From Ostreococcus lucimarinus CCE9901 (taxonomy: Eukaryota; Chlorophyta; Mamiellophyceae; Mamiellales; Bathycoccaceae), in contig NC_009359.1 of assembly GCF_000092065.1 (NCBI RefSeq), positions 682,001 to 746,000 of the forward strand: 64,000 nucleotides of DNA, in the 5' to 3' direction. A program made the position numbers and the translations under genes. The notes under the pieces were generated by a model. That model was not told the DNA's origin. It saw nothing but the letters and a program-made list of their open reading frames with translations, and did no database searches. Of the stretch, positions 41,080-50,656 are shown in pieces (the first letter of the stretch is position 1; each line of letters opens with the position of its first letter).

Positions 41080-41961
41080 CTACGAGGTTCTGTCGACGCT
41101 GGTTCGAGGCGAGCGCGACTCGGAACTTATCGATCTCGCCGACGCGTTCGACGTTCGACGCGCTTCGACGCCTCGACGCGACGGACTCATGGAACGATCG
41201 CTCTCGAAAGGCGACGTCGGCACGGACGACCCCGCGGGGCGCGTCTTACGATTCGCGAACGCGTCTCTCGCCGACCCGAAGGCGAATTGCCCGGACGCGC
41301 GTTTGGGCGACATCACGGGATCGTCGCTGACGTAATCGCTATCGCTCACCATCCCCCCCAGCGCTCTCACCTGTCTCTCCAGCGCCCTGTTCCTCTTCAG
41401 CAGCAGCGATATCTGTCCTTGCAGCAAGTTCACGATGTGTTCCTCCTCGCTCTCCAACGCGTTTTCCATTCGCACCTTCTCCTCCCTCAATCGCGCCGTC
41501 TCAAAGCTCAACCGATCCCGTTCTTTGCTCACGCTTTGATTCTCCCGTCCCAAATTTTCCAACACCGACGTCAGGCGGTGCATCATGCACTCTTGTTCGC
41601 GTTCCAACGCGTTTTCCATCTGCACCTTTTCCTCTTGCAGCGTTCGCAGGCGCCGTTCCAGCGCGTCGTCCACGCGTTGCGTCCGCATCGCGTGCGTCAG
41701 CGTCGCGTTCTCGTGCGTGAGAGCGTCGAGCTTTTTATTCAGCGTGCGCACGAGGAACTCCTCCTCCGCTTCGACCGTCTGCGCGAGTTTTTCCGCGCTC
41801 GAGCGCACGCGTCGTAATTCTTCCTCGAGCGTCGTCGTTTTCGCGCGCTCGAGCGCGAGCGCGCGCTCGAGCGACGCGCTCGCGTCGGCGTTGACGCCAT
41901 CGGGCGCGGCGTCGGCGTCCGAGCCGCTCGCGACGCGCGCGGTGCGGATGGGGTCGGGCAT
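41080..41961 (-). CDS. CCDC6-like coiled-coil protein
   Basis: 293 residues. Nearly continuous coiled coil from about 28 to 205 with the repeated signature of CCDC6/DUF2046: EAEEEFLVRTLNKKLDALTH, LQEEKVQMENALEREQECMM, LREEKVRMENALESEEEHIV and NLLQGQISLLLKRNRALERQ. In human CCDC6 the same phrase (E.E..EN.LEQEQE..VN.L..) recurs. The C-terminal 80 residues are Ser/Arg/Pro-rich with possible phosphosites (SPFESDRSMSPSRRG). CCDC6 is a scaffold tied to checkpoint signalling in animals; its role in algae is unknown. Single exon. Confidence 0.75.
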   Translation of the reverse strand: MPDPIRTARVASGSDADAAPDGVNADASASLERALALERAKTTTLEEELRRVRSSAEKLAQTVEAEEEFLVRTLNKKLDALTHENATLTHAMRTQRVDDALERRLRTLQEEKVQMENALEREQECMMHRLTSVLENLGRENQSVSKERDRLSFETARLREEKVRMENALESEEEHIVNLLQGQISLLLKRNRALERQVRALGGMVSDSDYVSDDPVMSPKRASGQFAFGSARDAFANRKTRPAGSSVPTSPFESDRSMSPSRRGVEARRTSNASARSISSESRSPRTSVDRTS

Positions 41962-42031
41962 GCGTTCAGGGCGAATTGTGACGCCGGGCGGTTGGCGCCG
42001 TCGGCGGTGGGTCGGTCGATGGGATTAAAAG

Positions 42032-45000
42032 CTAATGAGACGTGTCGTAATCGGCGTATCGTGGATTGGCGCGACGCTCGCGGGCGTCGATGGCGTGCCA
42101 ATCGAATTTGAGCTTCGGCGCGATTTTCTTCAAAGCGTCCGGAAACGAGAGATGCGGTCCGACGCCGCCGTGGCGGACGACGGCCCAAAACACGCGAGGG
42201 GAGGCGACGGCCATGGAGGGAGGAGAGAGATTGGCGCGCGCGGCGGCGTTGGTGTCGGCGTCGGCGGCGACGAGGGCGAGAACGATGGGGAGCATGGCGG
42301 CCGGGATGTCCTGAACGCAGTCAGTTTTCTTCTGGCGACGTCCGGTGGAGATGTCGACGGCTTCGTATTTTACCACCAATCGACCGTCGGCGAGCGTCGA
42401 GTATTCGACGGCACCGGAACGCGCGGCACCACATTTCATGTTACCTTCGGACTCCTTAGCGCGTTCCTCCACCATGGCTTGGAAAGCTGTCTGAAGCGAA
42501 CGAATCGAAGCGTCGTTCACGGCGCGCTTACCGCCCTCGGCGGCGCGAAGGAGATCGATGGACATCGCGCCGGCGGCGCCACCACCGGCGCCAGCGCCTC
42601 GAGGATCCTCGTCTGGATCTTGTAACATCATCTCCGTACTCGTCTCGGATTGCTTGAGTACGGTTTTGAGCCGTCTCTGCACCTTGGCATCCAAAACAGA
42701 CGTATCCAACGCCTTCGCGCGAGCTGCTTTCGTCAACTTTGGTTTCGCCCTGGTCGTCACGATCGTCGCGTCGGCTTGATGCATATCCGGAGCGTTCTCC
42801 GCCTGAAGATTGATCAAATCATTCGCTTGAATCCCAAGCAGCGCGATTGGCGTGCAGAGATCACGGTCGGTGAGCGCGCGCGGCGGGAAACCGCACCGAA
42901 CGACGAAGGCATCAATACTCGCGCCAATCCTTGAAGAAATGCGCGCGCGCATCGCGCTCACCGTCGTCTTGCCCGCATTCGGCAATGTAAAGTCTTTCAC
43001 AGCGCCTCCATCGTTAGGGTCGCGAACGCGCATGGTCCACGCCTCGGATTCATCGTCTTCAGCGATTTCTTCCCGATTGGGGACTCCCGATTGGGGACTC
43101 CCGATGCCGAGAACGCCCCCGTCACTAGCGCGCGCTTCCAATTCTCGCGCGCTCGCCTCAAGTGCCTCGCGCATCCAGCGCGCCTCTTCTTCTTCGCCTT
43201 TCTTCTTTCCATTTCCAAGCACGCGCCCGTCGCCGCCGTTTCGAATGCGCTCGAAGTGATCAGTCACCGCCTTGGCTTTTCTCGCCGCAGCTTCGTCCGA
43301 GCTCTTCGACGGGACGAGCTCGAGACGTTCGAGAATGCGTCGACGCGAAAGCGATTCTGCCACCACTGTTGGCGCCACGTCAGCTTCAGAATCTTCTGTG
43401 ACGTCGTGTCTCGTCGTCGCGTCGAGCGAATCTAGAGACATCTTTGTGCCATTGCGCGCGAGCTCCGATTGTACGTCCAACATGATTTCCTCCGCGGTGT
43501 TCGCCATGGCGAAAACTTTCACGCGGACGGTGTCTTTTTGGCCCATGCGGTGCGCTCGCGAAATGACCTGCTGTTCGAGCGACATATTCGAAAGCGGCTC
43601 CATGAGGAATACGTACGAAACAAACGATAGATCCAAGCCTTCAGCGGCGGCGCGGTTTAGAAGCAAAACGGCGCAGTCGGGATCGTTTTTGAAATTCTTG
43701 AGCGCTTGCTCGCGATCGTATCGACTTTGCCCGATTCTCGTTATGCTTTCGTGAGGAACGCGCGCACCATAAAGTGCTAGATCAATCGTGTCCAAATGTG
43801 GACGAAAATCGCTATAGATGATGCACTTTTTCGGTGGCGGCGCGGTTGGGGTGAAGTCTCGCAGCCTGAGCGGCGTCGCTGCGTCCAGCATACGTTTGCG
43901 GCGTCTACCTTGTTGCGTCGTTCCTTCGCGCGCCTGTGCGTTTGCGTTTAATCGACCACTCCAACCCGGCGTGTTTTCCGACATCCCGTTCGCTTCACGA
44001 GCGAAGAACGCGTCACGATCGTCTTGTTGCTTGACGATTTCCGCGCTCACGGCGGCGCCTATCTTTCGCAGTTCGGCGAGCAAATGATCCACTTTAGAAC
44101 TTTCACCCTGCGCGTACACACCGTCACCGCCCCGACTCTCGTCGACTTTCCACGAGTGTTGTTCGAGCTTTGGCTGAAGCTCGATCAAATCCTTCGGAAC
44201 TTCTTGCACTGGATTCAAGTTGTTGTCATGGTCCTCCTCCATGAAGTAGGCCGATCCACACACAGGACATCCTCGCGGCGCACGGTGCACCCCCGGTGGG
44301 AGCTCTGGTTCGTTCACTCTCTCATCTTCGACGTCCTTGCCATTCAACGTTTTGCCTTTCGGAGGACCGCGCATGACGCAACCGCAGCACAAGATGTGCG
44401 CGCAAGGAGTGACGAGCGGCATCAAGACTTTGTGCAAGCACAAATCGCATGTCCCTTTGCACTGCATCAACATGGGCGAGACGCGTCTCACGCGTGCCTT
44501 GCGTTCTTCATCGCCAAAACCTCGCTCTTTTAGAAGTTGCATCAAAGCGAGAATCGTCTCATCGAATTCATCAGAAGAGCACGTGATCGGCATCTGGCCG
44601 ACGACACACGCGGCTTCGCGGAGGTTGGTCACCGTCGCTGCCGCTTCTCGAACGTTTTTGGGATTCAGCAAAGACTCTGTGTGGTTGGGGTCGCCCCAAT
44701 CTGCCAAAAGTAAATTACGTTTGACGAACGCGACGAGATCATTGTATGAATCGGCGTGTACATCGCTGAATTGCAGCATTGACGTCGTGCGCTTGAGCGG
44801 CGGCAGCTCGATGTGCGACTTGCACGTTCTCACCATGCATCGCCGCAGAACGTCACCGAGACGCACAACGGCATCCGCCTGAGCGAAACGGTCTCTACCT
44901 TCAAGTGGACGCTGCACCGCAGTAGTCCAAAGCCCCGCACTCGTCCCGTAAGGAGGCTGACGTAGAAATCCGAGCAGCGGTTGCAAATGTGCCGTCCCCG

Positions 45001-47284
45001 CGCCTTTGAGCGTCGTCGGCGTCGGTGTTCCTGTCATGAGCCAACGTGCATGTGCCTTCAGTGCACACGCCACAGAAAGCTTGGCCGTGACAGCTAAAGA
45101 CGCCCCGAGCTGATGGCCTTCATCCAAAATCACTCGCTGCCAAAGAATGCGTAAAATCGGCGTATCAACTTTTGAAAACTCTGTGGAAAGTCGATTGATG
45201 GGCATGATGACAATGTCAAAGTCGTTTGCTAAATCTTTCGCATCGACATGCGCCAGATCATTCAAGTGCACGGGTTCCAAGCTACCTTCGGTCTTGTAAA
45301 CTGAGCTGAAGCCGTCCACTTTCGGTGGTTTGTCCAGCACCGCGACGCGCGGGACACCCTCACCGGTGATGTTCCAAGTGCAAAACGATATTTGCTGCAA
45401 CCAATGCTCGATGAGGACACTCGGAATGATGATTAACGTCGCGCTCGATAACCAGACACGCATCGGCTCGCTGCTACTCCCTCTGTTATCGACGACGCGT
45501 ATGGCGTCGTGAAGTGCTTGCTTGTCTAAGATGAGGTCCTCCGTCGCCGACCCGGGCGGCGCGTACGGAATCGCGTTTTCCAACTTGCCGACTCCAGTGT
45601 ACGGTTCCAACCCGAGTGCGCGAAAAATCGGAGGCTGGTCCGAATTTCTGCGAAAGAGTGGCATCGAAAGCGGCATCGCGTGCGACACTTCCTCGGTGTT
45701 TTCTAAAATGTAATCGACGACGTCGCACGTCGCGGCGCGTCCAACGTACACGACGCAGTTTCGAAGAATGCTTTCAAAGTAAGACGTGTTTCGCGCCAAA
45801 CGCGCTGAATCTTCCTTCAACCCCGTGCGCGCGATGAAACCAATGGGGGCGCTGTGTGCCGAGCACTCCAAACGTGTCTGCCAATCTGGAACTTCCACCG
45901 TCGTCGCAGCGGCTAACGCCTCGTACGCTTGTTTCTCTTCTAATTTCGAACGCTTTGCGCTCCTACTCATCGTGCCATCCAACCCATTCTTGCACACCGA
46001 AGCAAAATACCCCACTGGCGTGTTACCGGCTGAGCGTTTGCTTCGCCTCAGGCCGGAAGAGTTACCTCTCGAAGAACTTCCCGCGAACGCGGCAGATGTC
46101 TTCATCGGAGTAATTGCGGGCGTTTCGGCGTCGAGTGTCGGTACGGCAGCCATCACCGCAGGTGAACCGTATCCGCCCGCACCACCGGAGTTTGTGTCTT
46201 CGTAGTACCAACATGATTCCATCTTACGCGCCGTGTAACCGATCGGTGGTGAAGGTCGCCAACCTCGTCGCGCCAGCACGAGCGCGAGCGCAGTCACCGT
46301 CTTCCCCAATCCGGGCTCGTCGCACAGCATTCCTCCTTGCGAGTCTTCGTATACGTCGGGATGGTGATCGCTTAACTCCCCCTTTAAAGTGTGAAGCCAC
46401 AGCACACGACCGTCCTCGCAATCGATTGGCTTCCAAAGTGGATCGAGAATCGGCGGTAGACGAGCGCGTTCGCGCCGTCGCATCCATCCGAGCGCCGCGC
46501 GTTGGTGCGGATGTAAAGTCAACGCCAATCCCGGTGACGTCTCTTCCACGCGCGAACGAAATCCTCTGCACGTACACGCGAGCGTGCTCGCGCACTTCGG
46601 GTCTAAAAATCCTAAAATTCGCTCCACGACGTCCTCTGGCAAATCGCCCGCGCACAAATATCCCGGCGTCGCCGCCTTAATCGTCGCGTGCTCCCGCCGC
46701 ATCTCCGGCCGCAACTCCTCCAACACCGCGCTCAACGTCGCTCGACGATCGCCCACGTGCGTCTGGCATCCTAAAACTCCACAAAACGGTCGCTCATCAC
46801 TCGCCGCCGCCTCCATCGCCTCCGCGTCGAGCGTCGCCGCGTCCCTCGTCGACAAATGTCCAAACGTCGTGATTCGCGCCGCCCGGCTCATCCCTCGCAC
46901 CACCGCTCTCGAGACACCCTCAACCATCATCTCGCATCGACACACGAGCGTCTTCGTCGTCGAAACGTCCGCGCTCGACCCGTCGTCGCGCGTCCGCGCC
47001 GCGCCGTCGTCCAGCGCGCCGACGCACATCACCCGTCCGAGCGCGCCGAACGCCACGAACGCCCGCGCGAACGTTCCCGACGCGCGCACTTCGAACGTCC
47101 TCGCGCTCGCGTCGCTCGCGTCGCTCGCGTCGCGCTCGACGACGCATTCGAACGCGTCCGAGACGAAATCTTGATTCGTCTCGACCGACCTCGGCGCGAC
47201 GCGCAGGACGTCGCCCGCGCCGACGCGCGCGTCGGACGCGCACGTCAGCGCGATGTGCGCGCGCGCGCCATCGCGCGGCGCCAT
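42032..47284 (-). CDS. F-box/SNF2 helicase/RING protein (plant At3g54460-like) with ubiquitin-like and novel C-terminal domains
   Basis: 1750 residues. Order: N-terminal region; F-box (213-246, GDLPEDVVERILGFLDPKCA); SNF2 ATPase with GGMLCDEPGLGKTVTALAL (Walker A, about 321-329), ILDEGHQLGAS (DEGH instead of DEAH) and WLMTGTPTPT; RING finger (about 945-1005, CDLCLHKVLMPLVTPCAHIL and CPVCG); helicase C lobe with AVLLLNRAAAEGLDLSF and QVISRAHRMGQKDTV. After the motor come a UIM-like acidic helix (EEEEARWMREALEASAREL), a UBX/ubiquitin-like fold (about 1412-1495, CTPIALLGIQANDLINLQ) and an unnamed ~170-residue domain with SPRVFWAVVRHGG. It is probably a nuclear chromatin remodeller coupled to ubiquitin. 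The plant At3g54460 family shares the F-box+SNF2+RING order. Confidence 0.85.
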   Translation of the reverse strand: MAPRDGARAHIALTCASDARVGAGDVLRVAPRSVETNQDFVSDAFECVVERDASDASDASARTFEVRASGTFARAFVAFGALGRVMCVGALDDGAARTRDDGSSADVSTTKTLVCRCEMMVEGVSRAVVRGMSRAARITTFGHLSTRDAATLDAEAMEAAASDERPFCGVLGCQTHVGDRRATLSAVLEELRPEMRREHATIKAATPGYLCAGDLPEDVVERILGFLDPKCASTLACTCRGFRSRVEETSPGLALTLHPHQRAALGWMRRRERARLPPILDPLWKPIDCEDGRVLWLHTLKGELSDHHPDVYEDSQGGMLCDEPGLGKTVTALALVLARRGWRPSPPIGYTARKMESCWYYEDTNSGGAGGYGSPAVMAAVPTLDAETPAITPMKTSAAFAGSSSRGNSSGLRRSKRSAGNTPVGYFASVCKNGLDGTMSRSAKRSKLEEKQAYEALAAATTVEVPDWQTRLECSAHSAPIGFIARTGLKEDSARLARNTSYFESILRNCVVYVGRAATCDVVDYILENTEEVSHAMPLSMPLFRRNSDQPPIFRALGLEPYTGVGKLENAIPYAPPGSATEDLILDKQALHDAIRVVDNRGSSSEPMRVWLSSATLIIIPSVLIEHWLQQISFCTWNITGEGVPRVAVLDKPPKVDGFSSVYKTEGSLEPVHLNDLAHVDAKDLANDFDIVIMPINRLSTEFSKVDTPILRILWQRVILDEGHQLGASLAVTAKLSVACALKAHARWLMTGTPTPTTLKGAGTAHLQPLLGFLRQPPYGTSAGLWTTAVQRPLEGRDRFAQADAVVRLGDVLRRCMVRTCKSHIELPPLKRTTSMLQFSDVHADSYNDLVAFVKRNLLLADWGDPNHTESLLNPKNVREAAATVTNLREAACVVGQMPITCSSDEFDETILALMQLLKERGFGDEERKARVRRVSPMLMQCKGTCDLCLHKVLMPLVTPCAHILCCGCVMRGPPKGKTLNGKDVEDERVNEPELPPGVHRAPRGCPVCGSAYFMEEDHDNNLNPVQEVPKDLIELQPKLEQHSWKVDESRGGDGVYAQGESSKVDHLLAELRKIGAAVSAEIVKQQDDRDAFFAREANGMSENTPGWSGRLNANAQAREGTTQQGRRRKRMLDAATPLRLRDFTPTAPPPKKCIIYSDFRPHLDTIDLALYGARVPHESITRIGQSRYDREQALKNFKNDPDCAVLLLNRAAAEGLDLSFVSYVFLMEPLSNMSLEQQVISRAHRMGQKDTVRVKVFAMANTAEEIMLDVQSELARNGTKMSLDSLDATTRHDVTEDSEADVAPTVVAESLSRRRILERLELVPSKSSDEAAARKAKAVTDHFERIRNGGDGRVLGNGKKKGEEEEARWMREALEASARELEARASDGGVLGIGSPQSGVPNREEIAEDDESEAWTMRVRDPNDGGAVKDFTLPNAGKTTVSAMRARISSRIGASIDAFVVRCGFPPRALTDRDLCTPIALLGIQANDLINLQAENAPDMHQADATIVTTRAKPKLTKAARAKALDTSVLDAKVQRRLKTVLKQSETSTEMMLQDPDEDPRGAGAGGGAAGAMSIDLLRAAEGGKRAVNDASIRSLQTAFQAMVEERAKESEGNMKCGAARSGAVEYSTLADGRLVVKYEAVDISTGRRQKKTDCVQDIPAAMLPIVLALVAADADTNAAARANLSPPSMAVASPRVFWAVVRHGGVGPHLSFPDALKKIAPKLKFDWHAIDARERRANPRYADYDTSH

Positions 47285-47435
47285 CGCGCGTCGCGGTCGC
47301 GCGGCGAGGCGCGCTCTGACGCGACCGGGACGGCGCCATCGCGGCACACGGCGTCGCGCCGCGCCCGACGCCGCGCCGCGCGCGTTGAACGCTCGACGCG
47401 CGCGCCCGCGCGCTCGCGCTCGCGCGCGCCGCGCG
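47285..47435. promoter_or_regulatory. Divergent intergenic region, F-box/SNF2 gene / PAQR-like gene
   Basis: 151 bp, almost entirely G and C; both transcripts must start here or inside neighbouring coding sequence. No distinct element seen. Confidence 0.35.
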
Positions 47436-48438
47436 ATGGCGTCGAGCGCGCCCGCGGCGCGACGGCGTGGCGTCGCGAAACCACCGCTGATGCCGCGCGC
47501 GAACGAACGCGACGACGACGACGCGCCGGCGCGCGCCGCGCGGGACGGGGCGACGGCGACGGGGACGATGCGACGGACGCCGAGCTTTTCTGACGAGCTC
47601 GGACACTATTTCAAGGGGTTCGGCAGGCACGACGCGTACGCGGGAGGAGAGCAGGTGCGCGCGCGCGTCCCGCTCGCGCGCGAAGACTCGACTCGACGCG
47701 AAGGCGAACGACGACGCGCGGTGGGCGAGGGGCGAGACGGACGGGAAAACGAGGACTGACGATGGCGCGCGATGATTCGCGGGCGAACGATCGGCGCAGA
47801 TACGACCTTTGATGCGAGGATGGGTGCACTTCGCGTGCGTCGTGGCGGCGCTGACTGGACGAGGGCTGGGATACTTTAAGAACATGCCGGAACGCGCGTC
47901 GCTGTTCGTGCAGTGCACGATGTTGACGTATTTGGGGTCGACGTGCTTGCACATGGTGCCGTGGAAGACCGCGCTCGGGTACGATGTGGCGTTGGCGATG
48001 GATTTTATCGGGATATCGTGGGGCTTCACCTCGCACTCTATTTTGTGGACGGGCGGCGTGCACAGTTTTAGTCAATTCGGCGCGGTGGCGGTGTTCGCGT
48101 GCATGTGCTTGATGCAGGTGGCGGCGTTTAAACAAAAAAATAAACGCGTGTTGATGTTTATGCGTCGTCGGCGGCTGACGCTGATCCTTTTGAATATGAT
48201 TTTCCTGGGCGTCGTCGAGGCGAGAGCCATCGAGGATTTCAAGACGATGGTGGCGATTCAGGTCCTCTCCAAGATTGTCTCTCCGTGGTATTTCATGGCG
48301 TGCACGCGCTTCGACGCGAAGCACAAGTCATTCTTTGAGATTCAAGGCGTGTGGGGGCCGCATGAAAATTGGCACGTCATCATTCTCGTCGTGCACTTGC
48401 TGCAGCTCAAGGCGCTGCTGTCGCAAGACTCGTTTTGA
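47436..48438 (+). CDS. PAQR/HlyIII-like multi-pass membrane protein (two exons)
   Basis: 285 residues. Exons 47436-47654 and 47800-48438 flank a 145-nt intron (GTGCGC donor, CTGAC at 47756-47760, acceptor CAG). The junction reads YAGGEQ/IRPLMRGWVHFA. Exon 1 is polar with PSFSDELGHYFKGFG. Exon 2 has about six or seven membrane helices and the CREST-superfamily pattern: LTYLGSTCLHMVPW (Ser and His), LAMDFIGISWGFTSHS (Asp in the third helix) and a last-helix GPHENWHVIILVVHLLQLKA (two His). In that superfamily (adiponectin/progestin receptors, hemolysin-III-related proteins) these residues bind a metal ion in a putative hydrolase site. The ligand or substrate is unknown. The family name hemolysin III does not imply toxicity here. 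Confidence 0.65.
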
Positions 48439-48676
48439 CGCGTCGCGACGGAGATTGACGCGCCCGCGAGCGGACGAGATGCTCGCGAGGTGACGCGTAA
48501 TGGGGAGGCGTCAATAATATTGTACTTGAACGACGTATTGTTCGTGACGCGCGCGACGATGCTCGCTTGTAATTGGAAGAAGTGACGCGTTGTGACGCTC
48601 GCCTTCGCGCTCGGCCCGGCGCTCGCCGCACACTCCCGCGCGCTCGAGCTCGTCGTGCGTCGAGAGCGCGCGCGAC

Positions 48677-49172
48677 ATGTCGTTGAAGAAACTCTACGAG
48701 ACCCACCGCGCGGGTCAAGAGCAAGTCAAGCGCGAAGTCGGTGCGTCGTCGTCGTTCATTCGTTCGCTCGTTCGCGCTCGCGCGTAACACCAAACGCGCG
48801 CTCGCGCCGTGACTGACGCGCACCGCGCCGCGCGCGCGCCGTCTCGCTCCAGATGCGCTGCGCAAAGAGACCGTCGCGCAGGTGTCCGCGCTCGCGGACG
48901 CGATGACGGATTCGGTGAACCACGGCGTGGTTGAGGTGTTTGAGAATCAAAAGCAAGTCGAGTCGTCGGCGCGCGCGCTGAACGAGACGGCGACGGCGTT
49001 TCGAGAGCGGTCGAGCGAGTGGGCGACGTCGCTGGAGGCGTTCGATAAAGAGCTTAGAGATATCGGGGATTTTGAAAATTGGGTCAAGGCGATGGAGCAC
49101 GATTTGGCGACGTTAGCGGCGGCGTTGGAAGCGAAGGTGAACGCGAAGGCGGCGAATGCGGCGGAAAAGTAG
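48677..49172 (+). CDS. BLOC1S1: BLOC-1 subunit 1 (GCN5L1) homologue, two exons
   Basis: 127 residues. Exon 1 (48677-48740) encodes MSLKKLYETHRAGQEQVKRE and ends GTC G; a 112-nt intron (GTGCGT donor, CTGAC at 48813-48817, CAG acceptor) leads to exon 2 (48853-49172), restoring V-D-A-L-R-K. Exon 2 matches BLOC1S1: LADAMTDSVNHGVVEVFENQ, SSEWATSLEAFDKELRDIGD and FENWVKAMEHDLATLAAALE (animal form: VENWARSIELDMRTIATALE). In animals it is a subunit of the BLOC-1 and BORC complexes in endolysosomal transport and has a mitochondrial acetylation role. The first exon is only 21 codons, so the gene is easily missed. Confidence 0.9.
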
Positions 49173-49250
49173 CGAGCGAGTATTGTACAGTAAACAACGA
49201 AGATCTAGCATGAATCGTAGCGTCATCATCGAATCAAATCGTTTCATGAC

Positions 49251-50430
49251 TCACGCGTCGGCGGCTTGCATTTCGACGTCGTCGTTCTTCTCTTTGTGCG
49301 CCGAGACGGCGTCGAACAGGGCGCATTTGACGGCGTACGACGCGAACATTTTCGATTGCTCTATCGCGAGCGATATCGCGTCTTGCGTCACCGTGCCGAG
49401 CGCGGAAACATCGCCTGCTTTCTCTAAATTCGATCCCGACGTCGGGGACATCGACATCGAGGCGAGCGACGCCGAAGACGTCGTCGTCGGACCGCCTCGC
49501 TTGATTTCCTTTTCGGCTTTGGCAATCTTCCCCTCCATGTCCGAGACTTGACTCGCGATGAGTTTTCGATTCGCCAGCAGCGTCGACGAACTGAGTGTGT
49601 TGACCCAATACTTCTTCGTCAACGAATCCAAGTTACGCGCGTCGAGCGAGCTCTTGAAAAAGCTCACATCCAACGAGTAATACTTGTTCGCGTGTACGCC
49701 AAAGTCTTCTATCTTGCTCTTTGGGATTCCTAGATTACTCGACGTCGACGGCTCCTCGGGCGCGGTGTATCCATCCGGATACGTCCGAAACGCTCCAATC
49801 TCCACCTTTTCCGCGCGACTCGTCCGGATCGGATCGATGACGATGGCTAAAAACGGTTCCCCGTACCTCTGATTCATGCTCTGCGTGTTCACGTCGATGC
49901 CCGACAACCAGCAGCCGTATCCTGGATGCGAGTGATACCACCCGACGACGTTTTCGTGTCTCCCGACCGCCTTACACGTGTGCGTATACTCCACCATGTA
50001 TTCATACGCCTCCGCCTGCGCGTTGACGCGCGTTTCCGTGCCTTCGACCGGGAGTTCGAACACGTCCAGCACGATGAAGGCGTCGTCCTTCGCGTACCCT
50101 TGCAGCATGCCCATGACTTCGATATCCCCACCGCGTTTGCAGTGCGCCGTCATCTTCATCAGCGCCAGCGCGGACACCTTTACCCTAGAACATAAACGCG
50201 CGAGCGTTTCGCGCCGTCGTCAGTCGCCCGGACGCGTCGCGCGCGGCGTGCGACTCGAGAAAAGTGCGATTGCGAGCGCAATCTGCCGGGGACAACCGTT
50301 ACCTCTTAAAGTAGTGAGGATCGCGCGCCCAAGGCTTTTGAGCGACGAGGAGCTTGTGCGCGACTTCATCGTATGCGTAGAGTTCGTCCGAGGTCGTGAT
50401 GGGAGGCGGGAGTGGTGGGTCTTCGTCCAT
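49251..50430 (-). CDS. CSN5: COP9 signalosome subunit 5 (JAMM deneddylase), two exons
   Basis: Catalytic subunit removing NEDD8 from cullins, nuclear/cytosolic. Exons 50430-50303 and 50184-49251 flank a 118-nt intron whose donor is GTAACG, unlike the GTGCG(T/C) of the other introns here, with CTGAC at 50223-50219 and a TAG acceptor. Splicing rebuilds [23 protein letters not shown] as in all CSN5 proteins; 353 residues. The JAMM metal site is complete: Glu65 (IEVMGMLQG), His127 and His129 ([12 protein letters not shown]), Asp140 (LSGIDVNTQ). The C-terminal helical region ([19 protein letters not shown]) is present. Start at 50430 gives [10 protein letters not shown]. Highly conserved, so the call is firm. 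Confidence 0.97.
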
Positions 50431-50656
50431 GTCGACGAGGGCGCGAGTGCGGCGCAGTCCGCGTTCGTTTGGTTTGGCTTGGTCCGTTCGATTAAATTTG
50501 ATATTACAGATGAATTTGATGATACACGAGTACAACAGTGAATGGTTTTAATGTCTCGAGGATTTAAATCGTTTCAGTTCGTCGCGTGCGGCGCCTTGCG
50601 CGCCGCCGCGGTGGATGTTTGTAGCACTGATGCTTTCTTGGTTTTCGCCTCTTTCT

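Noticed and set aside
47436-48438. Reading the PAQR-like gene as a hemolysin toxin
   Set aside because: The family name is historical; the metal-site pattern fits a membrane hydrolase or receptor-like protein in a eukaryote.
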